Shown one piece after another: positions 25,750-34,061 of a stretch of DNA of 64,000 bases (position 1 is its first letter; each line of letters begins with the position of its first letter). This DNA is from CAZSAT01 sp964604675 (GTDB lineage: Bacteria; Myxococcota_A; UBA796; CAJQPC01): positions 23,877-87,876 of the forward strand of contig CAZSAT010000013.1 in assembly GCA_964604675.1 (NCBI GenBank), in the 5' to 3' direction. The position numbers were made by a program, and so were the translations under genes. Below the pieces are notes generated by a model. The model searched no databases. It was not told the origin of the DNA and saw nothing but the letters and a program-made list of their open reading frames with translations.

Positions 25750-25871
25750 GGGCCGATGGTACCGCGTCGGCCGTGGCGGCGTCGGCGAGCTCCCTGCCAG
25801 CGAGGAGCGGGTGGCGGCAGGTGCCGGTGGCGGGGTGGTACCGTGAAGCCACCCTGCCACGGTGGAGGAAG

Positions 25872-26963
25872 GTGAGCCGGAGAGACCGCCGTCGTCGCCG
25901 CCGGGCACGAGGAGCGCGTCGTCGGCCGCGCAGCTCGTGGGTCAAGGCCCTGTTCGCGCTCGTGCCGCTGATGGTGCTGGTGGCGGTCGCGGAAGCAGGT
26001 GCGCGGCTGTGGGCGCCTCCGGTCGAGGAGGTGCTCTTCGAGGGCCGCGAGGGGGTGCTCATGCGCAGCCACCCCACCCGGATGTGGGCGCTCCGACCCG
26101 GTCGGGTCAGCGGCTTCGGCGTGCGCTACGACGTCGACGAGCAGGGGCTTCGTGCGGGGGCGCTCGGCGCCTCGCCGAGGATCCTGACACTCGGCGACTC
26201 GAGCATCTTCGGGCATGGCGTGAGCGAGGACGGCACGCTGCACAGCCACCTGCAGGCGGCGCTCGGAGCCCACGGCGTGACGAGCACGGTCCGCACCGTC
26301 GGGGTGCCCGGGTACTCCACCGAGCAGACCCTGCTCTTGATGGACGAGCTGGGGTGGTCCCTGGAGCCGGACCTGCTGGTGATCGGCAACCTCTGGAGCG
26401 ACAGCAACGTGGACGGCTTCGTGGACGCCGTGTGGCTGGAGCAGCTGGGCTCGCTGCCTCAGAGGGTGGAGAACGCGCTGAGCGTGAGCCGTCTCTGGAC
26501 GCTCTTGCGCTCGAAGCCCGAGGAGCACCACCTGCGCATCGGGTGGATCCGGGACCCGGACCTCGAGGGGCATCGACGGGTGCCGCTGAGCTCCTACGGG
26601 CGGAACCTGGACCGGCTCGTGCGGGAGGGCGCGTCCCGGGGGGTCGGGTCGGTGTTCCTGGCGCCGTGCAACGCGGGCAGGCTGCGCGGCGAGGCGGCGC
26701 AGTGGGACGTGTACTTCGACGCGATGGACCGCGTGGCGGCCCACCACCGTCTGCCGCGGGTCGACGGCTGCAGCGTTCTGCAGGCCGCCGGCGTGGCCGA
26801 GGCCGAGGCCTTCTCCGACAGCTTGCACCCCACGAGCCTGGTGAACGGGCTGTACGCGGCGGCGCTGGCCGACGCTCTGGTGACGGCGGGGTGGCCGGCC
26901 GAGCGGTTGGTGTCGGAGGCGGGTGCCTTCGAGGGAGACCTGGTCGATCCGTGGTGGGAGTAG
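25872..26963 (+). CDS. Membrane-anchored SGNH/GDSL hydrolase-like protein
   Basis: A 363-residue protein with a very basic N-terminus and one membrane anchor (ALFALVPLMVLVAVAEAG), then an SGNH fold with ILTLGDSSIFGHG (nucleophile Ser), VGVPGYST, a possible Asn in GNLWSDSN, and SDSLHP (catalytic Asp/His). SGNH enzymes remove or transfer acyl groups, including from cell-wall or glycan substrates. GTG 25872 follows GGAGG by 3 bases. It diverges from the DDG-A/GT-C operon. Confidence 0.78.
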   Translation: MSRRDRRRRRRARGARRRPRSSWVKALFALVPLMVLVAVAEAGARLWAPPVEEVLFEGREGVLMRSHPTRMWALRPGRVSGFGVRYDVDEQGLRAGALGASPRILTLGDSSIFGHGVSEDGTLHSHLQAALGAHGVTSTVRTVGVPGYSTEQTLLLMDELGWSLEPDLLVIGNLWSDSNVDGFVDAVWLEQLGSLPQRVENALSVSRLWTLLRSKPEEHHLRIGWIRDPDLEGHRRVPLSSYGRNLDRLVREGASRGVGSVFLAPCNAGRLRGEAAQWDVYFDAMDRVAAHHRLPRVDGCSVLQAAGVAEAEAFSDSLHPTSLVNGLYAAALADALVTAGWPAERLVSEAGAFEGDLVDPWWE

Positions 26964-26978
26964 GGCCGCCGGGTCGGG

Positions 26979-28322
26979 TCAGCCCCCCAGCTTGCCCTCG
27001 ACGGCGCGAACGCCCCGGATGGTGGCGGTGACCAGCTTCGGATCCCGGGGTTGCAGCTCGGGGTCTTCGGCGTGCCCGCCCGACTGCATGCGCGACACGA
27101 GGGCGCGGAGGCGGGACAGGAGCGCGGCGCGGTCCACGGGGAGGGGCATGACGCGCCGGATGTCGGTGGCGCCGAGGGCCTGGAGCCGGCTCGCGAGGGC
27201 TCGGAGGTTGTCGTCGAGCGCAGGCGGGGTGGTGGCCTCGAGCACGCCCAGCAGGCGCTGGGTCTCGGCGAGGGCTTCTTCCGCCGCGGCGCGGTCGGCG
27301 GCGAGCTCGTCCCGGCGCTCCACCTCGGTGACGTTGTCGCCGAAGGCCCGCGCCACGCGTCCCGACCACTTCAGGGCCTCCTTGGCGCGCTCCCGCGCCA
27401 GCTTGCGGCTCTCGCGGTCCTCGAACTCCGCGCGGCTGATGAGCTGGTAGGTCTCGGAGATGGCGTCCTTCACGGGCTTGAAGGCATCGCGCAGGCGGGC
27501 GAGCTCCTCGGAGGAGATCTCCTTCTGGTCGAGGCCGCGGATCGCGTCGCGGTTCCGCTTCAGGGCGCTGGTGACGCTGATCAGCCTGATCGAGGCGCCC
27601 CAGGCGTCGCCGCCGCGCGCCTTCTCCGCAGCCGCCTGGGCGCGAGGCAGCAGGCTGGCGAGGAACCGCTCGACCCCGCCCACCTTGGCTTCGCCGCTCT
27701 CGGAGGTCTGCTGGTCGGTCTCGCGCGGTGGATCGGACTCCTCGAGCTGCACACCGGTGCCGCCGCTGCCGGCGAAGGCGTTCAGCAGGCCCTCCGCGCT
27801 CTGGCCGGACACGACCTTGTCGGCCACCGCGTCGGCGTGGCGCTCGTAGCGGTCGCCTGCCCGACCGACCCCGCCCAGCAGCTGCACGCCGCTGCGTTGC
27901 TGCACGACGTGGGCCGCCTCGTGCGCGGCCGTGTGCAGGTCCGGCCGGCTCGAGAACGCCACGTGGTCCCCGGTGGCAAAGGCTTCGGCGCCCAGGCTGG
28001 CGCTGGCCTTCGCCGCCGCGCCGCCCACGTGGGCCTGGATGCTGCCGACGTCGTGGCGGCCGAAGCTGGACTGCACGGCCTCGCCGTGGGGCAGGGCGCC
28101 CCCGGCGCCCGCCACGCCTGCGGAGGCGATGGCCCCGGCCTGGCCGTCCAGGCCGCCCTGGCCGCCCAGCATCTGGATCACCGCGGCGTTGCCGAAGCTG
28201 CTCTGCATGGCGAACGCCGAGGCGGCCGCCGTGACCGGCGACGCGGCGACGCTGGTGGCTTCGTCGGCGGACGAGGAGCTCCCCGGTCCGAGCTGGGTTC
28301 CGCTTCGCTTCGACTTGCCCAA
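26979..28322 (-). CDS. eCIS-core (DUF4157) domain protein, 447 aa
   Basis: After a Ser/Ala/Gly-rich leader, residues about 80-190 form an eCIS core domain with VQSSFGRHDVGSIQAHVGG and HEAAHVVQQRSG (HExxH at 134-138). The remainder is a long Ala/Arg/Glu-rich helical region ending in a Gly-rich tail; it may be a cargo or anchor domain. No signal peptide is present. The start is TTG at 28322. It is convergent with the SGNH gene upstream and divergent from the SGNH gene downstream. With 9488-13408 it is the second such protein in the window. Confidence 0.85.
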   Translation of the reverse strand: MGKSKRSGTQLGPGSSSSADEATSVAASPVTAAASAFAMQSSFGNAAVIQMLGGQGGLDGQAGAIASAGVAGAGGALPHGEAVQSSFGRHDVGSIQAHVGGAAAKASASLGAEAFATGDHVAFSSRPDLHTAAHEAAHVVQQRSGVQLLGGVGRAGDRYERHADAVADKVVSGQSAEGLLNAFAGSGGTGVQLEESDPPRETDQQTSESGEAKVGGVERFLASLLPRAQAAAEKARGGDAWGASIRLISVTSALKRNRDAIRGLDQKEISSEELARLRDAFKPVKDAISETYQLISRAEFEDRESRKLARERAKEALKWSGRVARAFGDNVTEVERRDELAADRAAAEEALAETQRLLGVLEATTPPALDDNLRALASRLQALGATDIRRVMPLPVDRAALLSRLRALVSRMQSGGHAEDPELQPRDPKLVTATIRGVRAVEGKLGG

Positions 28323-28438
28323 GGTTCCCTTCCCGGAGCACTGTAGCTCGGCTCCGCGGTCGACGCCGGAACGGAGACCACCGACGTCGTCGAGCGGTGG
28401 ACTGAAGGCTGTGGCACGCTCCTTGCTGCACGAGGAGC

Positions 28439-29638
28439 GTGCTTCCCCCCGCCTCGCTTCGGGATCTCCTGCGTCCCTTGCTCGCCTTCCTGGTCTTCGG
28501 GGGCATGGCGGTGGTGGGCGTGGAGGTCTGGCTCGACCGCTTCGCGTGGCCCGTGGACCCCGGCTGGTACCACCTCGAGGAGACGGAGGACCGGTTCAGC
28601 CTCCACGTGCAGCACTACCGCTACGTGGACCACCCTCGCGAGACCGATCGGACCCGCTTGATCTTCGTCGGAGGCTCGACCACCTTCGGCTTCCCGGAGC
28701 GGCCCGCCGGCCACACGGCGCTCGGGCGACCCCGTCATGGCTACGTGGGCCTCCTCGCAGCGACCCTCGAGGCACGTTGGCCCGGCCGTTTCGAGGTGGT
28801 GAACCTCGGCATCAATGGCGGCGCGAGCGAAGACACCCTGCGCGTGCTGCGCCGCGCGATCGACTGGGACGTGCACGGGGTGGTCGTCTACGACGGGCAC
28901 AACGAGTTCCTGTCCGCCGCGCGCCCGTTCCGGGCGTCGCTCTGGCGCTTCGCCGCGTACCGTCGCTTCGCCATGCTCTCCGGCGAGGTGAAGCAGGCGC
29001 CGGGCCCGGAAGCTCCACCGGCCTATGGCACCTCGAAGCACCGGCGGGCCGTCGAGCAGCGCTTTGCGCGCAACCTGCGCCGCATCGTCGAGGTGGTCGG
29101 CGACACCCCTCTGGTGCTGAGCACACAGGCCAGCGACCTCTCGCTGGATCCGGCCTGGGACGCCGGGGGGAGCGACGCCCTCTTCGCGTCGGGGCGCTGG
29201 GTCGATGCGCGCGACGCCGACCCGTACCCCATGCGTGCCACGAGCCGTCTCGACGCGCTCATCGTCGAAGCCGCCGCCGCTGGGGGAGCCACGCTGGTCG
29301 AACCCGTCGTCGCGCCGGGCCCCGCGACCTTCTGGGACCAGGTGCACCCGCGGGGGAACGGCACCGTCGGCTTGGCGGAGGCTGTGCTCGGAGGGTTGGT
29401 CGCCGCAGGGCTCGTGCCGGAGTCCACGCCCGTGGTGGCTCGGCCCCTCACCCATGAGGAGCGGGTGGAAGCCACGGCCCGCGCCGCGCGCGGATGGCTC
29501 CAGCTCGCAAGGATTCGCCACCACGATCCGGAGCTGCGCCTCGAGCGGCTGGACGGGTTGCTCCGCGAGCTCGAAGCGCTTGACGCCTCCCACCCGGAGC
29601 TCGCTCGGCTGCGCTCCGCCGCGTCGGCCCTGAGGTGA
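28439..29638 (+). CDS. Membrane-anchored SGNH-like hydrolase
   Basis: A 399-residue protein: an N-terminal anchor (LLAFLVFGGMAVVGVEVWL), then IFVGGSTTFGFPE with the GxST nucleophile block, NLGINGG, YDGHNEF with the family Asn, and a C-terminal QVHPRGN with the catalytic His. This is an SGNH layout like that of sialate-O-acetylesterase or AlgJ/AlgX-type enzymes. GTG 28439 follows GGAGC closely. It is the first gene of an operon in which the next two genes overlap it and each other by 4 bases. Confidence 0.78.
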   Translation: MLPPASLRDLLRPLLAFLVFGGMAVVGVEVWLDRFAWPVDPGWYHLEETEDRFSLHVQHYRYVDHPRETDRTRLIFVGGSTTFGFPERPAGHTALGRPRHGYVGLLAATLEARWPGRFEVVNLGINGGASEDTLRVLRRAIDWDVHGVVVYDGHNEFLSAARPFRASLWRFAAYRRFAMLSGEVKQAPGPEAPPAYGTSKHRRAVEQRFARNLRRIVEVVGDTPLVLSTQASDLSLDPAWDAGGSDALFASGRWVDARDADPYPMRATSRLDALIVEAAAAGGATLVEPVVAPGPATFWDQVHPRGNGTVGLAEAVLGGLVAAGLVPESTPVVARPLTHEERVEATARAARGWLQLARIRHHDPELRLERLDGLLRELEALDASHPELARLRSAASALR

Positions 29639-30006
29639 GCCCGACCCAGCGCGTGCTCGTGGCCCTCTTCGTGCTCGTGCAGCTCGCGCTCCCCATGAGC
29701 TACTACGTGGACGACGACCCCTTCGACGAGCGCTTTGCGTGGCGCATGTTCTCGCCGCAGCGCATGGTCCGATGCGCGGTCGAGCTTCGGGACGGGGCCA
29801 GCGGTGAGCGCCTCGATCCCGACGAGCCCCTGCCGTCGCCCTGGGTGACGTGGCTGGAGCGTGGGCACGGCGACGTGGCCCGGGCCTGGGCCCTTCACGC
29901 GTGCGAGGAGGAGGGCTTCTCGTCGCTGCATGGCCAGCTGACCTGCCGCATGCCGGACGGCGAGGTGGTCGTGCCGCTCCGCCTGGACGAGGAGCTGTGC
30001 CCGTGA
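29635..30006 (+). CDS. Small membrane-anchored protein between SGNH and HTTM genes
   Basis: A 123-residue protein with one N-terminal membrane segment (VLVALFVLVQLALPMSYYV) and a short soluble domain containing PFDERFAWRMF, a motif seen near HTTM/gamma-carboxylase-like proteins, and two Cys near the end. It overlaps both neighbours by 4 bases, so it is probably a subunit or accessory of the HTTM protein. The function is unknown. Confidence 0.7.
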   Translation: MSPTQRVLVALFVLVQLALPMSYYVDDDPFDERFAWRMFSPQRMVRCAVELRDGASGERLDPDEPLPSPWVTWLERGHGDVARAWALHACEEEGFSSLHGQLTCRMPDGEVVVPLRLDEELCP

Positions 30007-31295
30007 GCTTGGACGCGCTGTTCCTGCGGGAGATGGAGCGCGGGAGGCTGCGCGCCCTGCGCGTGTTCGTCTTCGGGTTGCTCGGTCTCGACTGCCTCGT
30101 GTTGATGACCGCCCACAGCTGGCGAGCGGGTGCCGGGAACTGGAACCTGGCCCACGTCTCGGTGCTGGACCTGCTGCCCGTGCCCGACGCGGGCGTGCAC
30201 GCCGCCATCTACCTGACCTGTGGCTTCCTGGCTCTGGCCGTGGCCGCGGGCGCGGCCGGACGGCGGGCGGTCGCCACGCTGACCGTGCTCTACGGCTACG
30301 CGTACTTCTCGAGCCGGAGCGATGGCTACCAGCACCACTACCTGATCGCCTGGTTGCTGCTGCTGTGTTGCGCCGTGCCATGGGGAACGAAGAGCGAGCG
30401 CGTGCGCTCGTGGGGCATCGGCTTGTTGTACGCGCAGATCTCCATCGTGTACTTGTTCACGGCCATCACGAAGCTGGACCACTGGTGGCTCAACGGGTGG
30501 GCCCTGCAGCGGCAGATCCAGCGGGACGGCCTGCGGGAGCTGTTGGCTGCCACGGGCACCCTCACCGGGCTCAGCGAGGCCAGCGTGTACTCGCTGCTCG
30601 CCTGGTCGGTGATGCTCTGGCAGGCCAGCGTGGCGCCTGCGTTCCTCTGGCCCCGCCTGCGCCCCTGGGCTTGCGCGACCGGCCCCCTCTTCCACGGCAT
30701 GGTCGAGGTGGTGGGGCTCGAGATCCGGTGGTTCAGCTGGTACATGATCGCGCTCTACTACCTGCTGCTCTTCCCCGAGCGCTGGTACGCGGCCCTCGCC
30801 CGACCCATCGCTCGGCGGCTGCCCACGTGGCCGGAGCCTCCGGGTTGGCCCCGCTGGACCCTCGTGCCGCTCGCGGTCGCCGCGGGCCTGGCCGTCTCCA
30901 CCACCGACTTTCCCCGCCCGCTGGTGGCGGCGGGGCTGGTGGCTGGGAGCGTGCTCCTGTGGCGCCGCAGCAGCGGGTGGGTGGTGGGCGGCACCCTCGT
31001 GGCCGCGGTGGCGACCGCCCAGGTGCCCCGACACACCGACGCGGCCTACGACTTCTACCGCTTCCAGGGCGGCGACGCGGTGGCGCGCAAGGACGATGCG
31101 CTGGCGGTCCAGGCCTACGCGGCTGCGGTGGCCGTTCGTCCTGGCGCCGACTCCCGCCATCGGAAGCTGGCGGAGGCCCTCGAGCGCCTCGACCGCCGGG
31201 ACGAGGCCTGTGCGCTGTTCGGACGGGCGTTGGCTCTGCGCCCGGGGGACCGCCGCGCCGCGGAGGGATCGAGACGCTGCCAGGACGACGACTGA
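30003..31295 (+). CDS. HTTM (gamma-carboxylase-like) membrane protein with TPR-like tail
   Basis: A 430-residue protein with about eight membrane segments. It contains the HTTM-type block YQHHYLIAWLLLLCCAVPW and NWNLAHVS, related to vitamin K-dependent gamma-glutamyl carboxylase. The last 80 residues are helical with TPR-like sequence (GGDAVARKDDALAVQAYAAA; RDEACALFGRALAL). Bacterial HTTM proteins are seldom characterised; possible roles include carboxylation or lipid modification. GTG 30003 overlaps the upstream stop by 4 bases. Confidence 0.8.
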   Translation: MSLDALFLREMERGRLRALRVFVFGLLGLDCLVLMTAHSWRAGAGNWNLAHVSVLDLLPVPDAGVHAAIYLTCGFLALAVAAGAAGRRAVATLTVLYGYAYFSSRSDGYQHHYLIAWLLLLCCAVPWGTKSERVRSWGIGLLYAQISIVYLFTAITKLDHWWLNGWALQRQIQRDGLRELLAATGTLTGLSEASVYSLLAWSVMLWQASVAPAFLWPRLRPWACATGPLFHGMVEVVGLEIRWFSWYMIALYYLLLFPERWYAALARPIARRLPTWPEPPGWPRWTLVPLAVAAGLAVSTTDFPRPLVAAGLVAGSVLLWRRSSGWVVGGTLVAAVATAQVPRHTDAAYDFYRFQGGDAVARKDDALAVQAYAAAVAVRPGADSRHRKLAEALERLDRRDEACALFGRALALRPGDRRAAEGSRRCQDDD

Positions 31296-31387
31296 CAATG
31301 GCTCCGATCGCTGACCTGGGTCAGATGGGGAGCGGTCCCTGTGGCGTCGATCGCCCAGACGGCCCGTCGACGCGGGATTCTCGGGGC

Positions 31388-31675
31388 ATGGATGCCCGGC
31401 ACCTCCTCCACCAGCTCAGCACGGACCCGCGGCTCGCGGAAGCCTTCTTCAGCGACCGGGAGGCCTGGCTCGTCCAGCTGCCGGAGGAAGACCGCGACCC
31501 GCTGCGGCGCCTGGACCGTGAAGGGCTGGCGTACCTGGCCGACGGCATGCTCGAGGAGCCGCCGGTGGCGCCGGAACACGGCGACCGCACACCGGCCTGG
31601 CTGCAGCTGGTGATCGTGGCGTGGAGCTGCGTGGTCTTCGTGGCCTTCTGGCTGATCTTCGGCGGGCCCCGATGA
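31388..31675 (+). CDS. Small LigA-like helical protein with a C-terminal membrane anchor
   Basis: A 95-residue protein. The N-terminal half (LLHQLSTDPRLAEAFFSD) resembles the small LigA-like helical domain of some dioxygenase subunits and peptide-leader proteins; the C-terminus is one membrane segment (LVIVAWSCVVFVAFWLIF). It overlaps the 4Fe-4S membrane protein by 4 bases (ATGA), suggesting it is a small subunit of that complex. The LigA link is from pattern only. Confidence 0.65.
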   Translation: MDARHLLHQLSTDPRLAEAFFSDREAWLVQLPEEDRDPLRRLDREGLAYLADGMLEEPPVAPEHGDRTPAWLQLVIVAWSCVVFVAFWLIFGGPR

Positions 31676-32706
31676 CCGCTCCCCGTCGGCGCATTCCGGG
31701 GCGCAAGAACCGCGTGCGGCTCTGGGTGCTCGCCGCCACGATCGTCGCGATCGGGATCCACATGGGCACCTGGTACGGCCTGGGCTGGCAGAGCTACGGC
31801 AAGCTCAGCTTCTCGGGCTTCACCTCGTTGGCGGTCGGCCACATCAACATGGCGGCCGCCTTCTGCCTGGCCCTGCTGGTCAGCCTGGTCATCGCCGGGC
31901 GCGTGTTCTGTGGCTACGGCTGCAAGCTCAGCGCGCTGCAGGAGGCCACCGAGTGGATCTACCGGAAGGTGGGCTACAAGCCGCCTCTGATCCACACCCG
32001 TGCGCGTGCCGTGCGCGTGCTCATCTGGGTGCCCTACCTGCTGCCCGTGCTCTACGCGTGGCGGGAGGTGGGGCTGTCCACGGCCTATGTGGACCTCGGG
32101 GCCGTCGAGCCCTGGACCGCCGATCTGCCGCAGACGGTGCTGGGCGCGACCTTCTACTTCGTGAGCATCACGCTGGTGCTGACGGCGGTGTTCGGGCGCC
32201 GAGCCTTCTGCCGCCTGGTGTGTCCCTTCGCGCTGCTGTTCCAGCCCTTCGGGGCGCTGCCGTGGGTGGCCCGCATCCGCCAGACCGGGCGCTGCGTGGA
32301 CTGTGGTGCCTGCGATCGGGCCTGTCCGATGGGGGTGGACGTGAGCCGCGAGGTGCTCCGGACCGCCGCGGTCCGCGACCCGGAGTGCATCCGATGCATG
32401 ATCTGCGTGGACGTCTGCCCCGTGAAGGGGCTGGGCTACGGCGCGTCGGTGGCCTACCCGCCTCAGCAGCCCGACCTGACGGCCCGTGGTCGGGTGAGCG
32501 CCTTCCCCTGGCGGGTCGACGTCGGGCTCGCGACCCTCGCCGCGGCCGGGGGGGTGTGGGCGGCGACCCGCATCACCGGCTTCCACGTCTTCCTCGGCGC
32601 GACGTGGGGCTTGGTGGCCGGCGCCCTCGCTTGGATGGCGTGGCGACGCTTGCGCCGGGCCCCGGCCGGCGAGACCCGTGAACCCCTCGCGGAGGCCTGC
32701 AAGTGA
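31672..32706 (+). CDS. NapH/CcoG-like membrane 4Fe-4S protein
   Basis: A 344-residue membrane protein with about five membrane segments and four Cys-rich blocks: CGYGCKLSALQE and CRLVCPFALLF (the CX3C pairs of the NapH/RdxA group), then two cubane-binding sites CVDCGACDRACP and CIRCMICVDVCP. Such proteins pass electrons from quinol or another donor to a periplasmic or membrane partner. ATG 31672 overlaps the upstream small gene. The downstream 36-residue protein overlaps it by 4 bases. Confidence 0.9.
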   Translation: MTAPRRRIPGRKNRVRLWVLAATIVAIGIHMGTWYGLGWQSYGKLSFSGFTSLAVGHINMAAAFCLALLVSLVIAGRVFCGYGCKLSALQEATEWIYRKVGYKPPLIHTRARAVRVLIWVPYLLPVLYAWREVGLSTAYVDLGAVEPWTADLPQTVLGATFYFVSITLVLTAVFGRRAFCRLVCPFALLFQPFGALPWVARIRQTGRCVDCGACDRACPMGVDVSREVLRTAAVRDPECIRCMICVDVCPVKGLGYGASVAYPPQQPDLTARGRVSAFPWRVDVGLATLAAAGGVWAATRITGFHVFLGATWGLVAGALAWMAWRRLRRAPAGETREPLAEACK

Positions 32707-32813
32707 GAGACCTGCCCATGCTGGTCGGCGTGCTCGTGCTCGTGCTCGTGCTCGTGGTGGTCTTCCTGCTCGTGCCACCCGAGGACGCGCCCTTCATCTA
32801 CGAGTTCTTCTGA
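32703..32813 (+). CDS. 36-residue single-pass membrane protein coupled to the 4Fe-4S gene
   Basis: GTG 32703 overlaps the TGA of the upstream gene. The product is MRDLPMLVGVLVLVLVLVVV followed by FLL and an acidic tail VPPEDAPFIYEFF, so one membrane helix and a short acidic, aromatic end. The hydrophobic core comes from a GTGCTC repeat (four perfect copies at 32730-32753), which could vary in length. Small subunits of this kind often support membrane electron-transfer complexes; that role is inference. Confidence 0.6.
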   Translation: MRDLPMLVGVLVLVLVLVVVFLLVPPEDAPFIYEFF

Positions 32814-32999
32814 TCTCGGTGACTGTGTGTCCTGCACCAGCGGGCCGGGCCATCTGACACGATTGGCCGCGTTCCAGTCGGGCCGCTGAGAGGCGAGGAT
32901 CGAGCGCGAACCTCGGCCGGGCTGACGGGCGTCAGCCCAGCTCGGGGTCGTTCCTACGACGCCGTTCGACCGGCGTAGAACCAAGGTGGGAGGTGTGAT
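32814..32999 (+). promoter_or_regulatory. 186-base leader with two hairpins before the methyltransferase/halogenase genes
   Basis: This intergenic stretch holds an 8-bp perfect hairpin, GGGCTGAC/GTCAGCCC with a GGGC loop, at 32919-32938, and a second possible stem ACGCCG/CGGCGT (32959-32976). A strong GGGAGG lies at 32988-32993. The first hairpin could end the upstream transcript; the second lies in the leader of the downstream pair. No clear -35/-10 sequence is visible. Confidence 0.45.
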
Positions 33000-34061
33000 C
33001 TGGCTCCTGACCCGCAGTCCTGGTTCCACGAGCGGGCGACCCACTACGTCGTGGCGCAGGCGCTCCACCACCTGAACCGGGTGGGCGTGATCGGATCCCT
33101 CGAGTGCGACGGTGCCCAGAGCCCGCGGGAGCTCGCCGAACGCCTGGCGCTCGACCCCCACGTGGTGAGCTGTGTCCTGGACTATGTGGAGCGCGTGGAT
33201 CCATTGCTGGAGCGCGATGCCGCCGGGCGGTACGCGCTCGGCGCCTTCGGCCGATCGGTGGTGGAGCGCTTTGGTCGTCGGGATGGCGACGGCCTGTCGC
33301 TGAACCTGTTCGATGTGCGCGTGGGGGCCTACGGACCGGTGTGGTCCGCGCTCGACGCCATGATGACGGGCGAGCGGCCCTACGGTCCTGGCGTGCAGCG
33401 CGACGGCGACCACGCAGCCGTTGGGGTGTACAAGGTGGCCGGTCGCGTGGTGCCGCTCTTGGGTCCGCTGCTGGTCGAAGCAGGCGTGCAGCAGGTGGTG
33501 GAGGTGGGTGTGCCGACGGGCATCGTGCCCGCGCTGCTCGCCGGGCACCCCGGGCTCCGAGGCGTCGGGCTGGACCGCGACGCCAGCGCCTTGCCCGCCG
33601 CAGCCGCCAAGGCCCGCGCGCACGGCGTCGAGGGCATCACCTGGGTGCACGGCGACCTGTTCGAGCCCGCGGGCTGGCTCCACGAGGTCGACGCGACGGC
33701 CCGGACCGCCTTGGCGTCCATCCACTTCCACGAGCTGGTGGCAGATGGTGGCGAGCGCCTCCGTCGACTGGTCGGCGTGCTGTCGGAGCGCCTGCCCGGT
33801 GCGCTCCTGGTGGCCTTCGAGCAGCCCCGGCTTCCCCACGCCGCCGAGCCCGAGACCGACCCGGTCCTGTGGAGCTACGCGGCGTCCAACGTCCTGATCC
33901 ACCACCTGATCAAGAACGCGCGCATCCTGGACCTCGCCGGATGGAAGGGCCTGCTCGAGGGCACGGGAGCGGTGCTCGAGCGCACGGGTCCCCTCGGCTT
34001 CCTCGGGTACCACCTCTTCGTCTGGCGGCTTCCAGGGGGCGCACGGGAGACACCCGCATGA
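33000..34061 (+). CDS. Class I SAM-dependent methyltransferase-like protein
   Basis: A two-part protein. A winged-helix-like N-terminal region (WFHERATHYVVAQALHHL, SPRELAERLALDP) is followed by a Rossmann domain with VVEVGVPTGIVPALL at the SAM-loop position, where the usual GxGxG is degenerate, and an acidic GLDRDAS. I place the start at a CTG (33000), 6 bases after a strong GGGAGG, because the residues before the first in-frame GTG (33051) look like part of the N-terminal helix; 33051 is the conventional alternative. It overlaps the halogenase start by 4 bases, suggesting it modifies the same metabolite. The methyl acceptor is unknown. Confidence 0.75.
   Translation: MAPDPQSWFHERATHYVVAQALHHLNRVGVIGSLECDGAQSPRELAERLALDPHVVSCVLDYVERVDPLLERDAAGRYALGAFGRSVVERFGRRDGDGLSLNLFDVRVGAYGPVWSALDAMMTGERPYGPGVQRDGDHAAVGVYKVAGRVVPLLGPLLVEAGVQQVVEVGVPTGIVPALLAGHPGLRGVGLDRDASALPAAAAKARAHGVEGITWVHGDLFEPAGWLHEVDATARTALASIHFHELVADGGERLRRLVGVLSERLPGALLVAFEQPRLPHAAEPETDPVLWSYAASNVLIHHLIKNARILDLAGWKGLLEGTGAVLERTGPLGFLGYHLFVWRLPGGARETPA

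Noticed and set aside
32730..32753. GTGCTC tandem repeat as a phase-variable switch
   Set aside because: The unit is 6 bases, so changes keep the frame; it can alter helix length but not switch the gene off.
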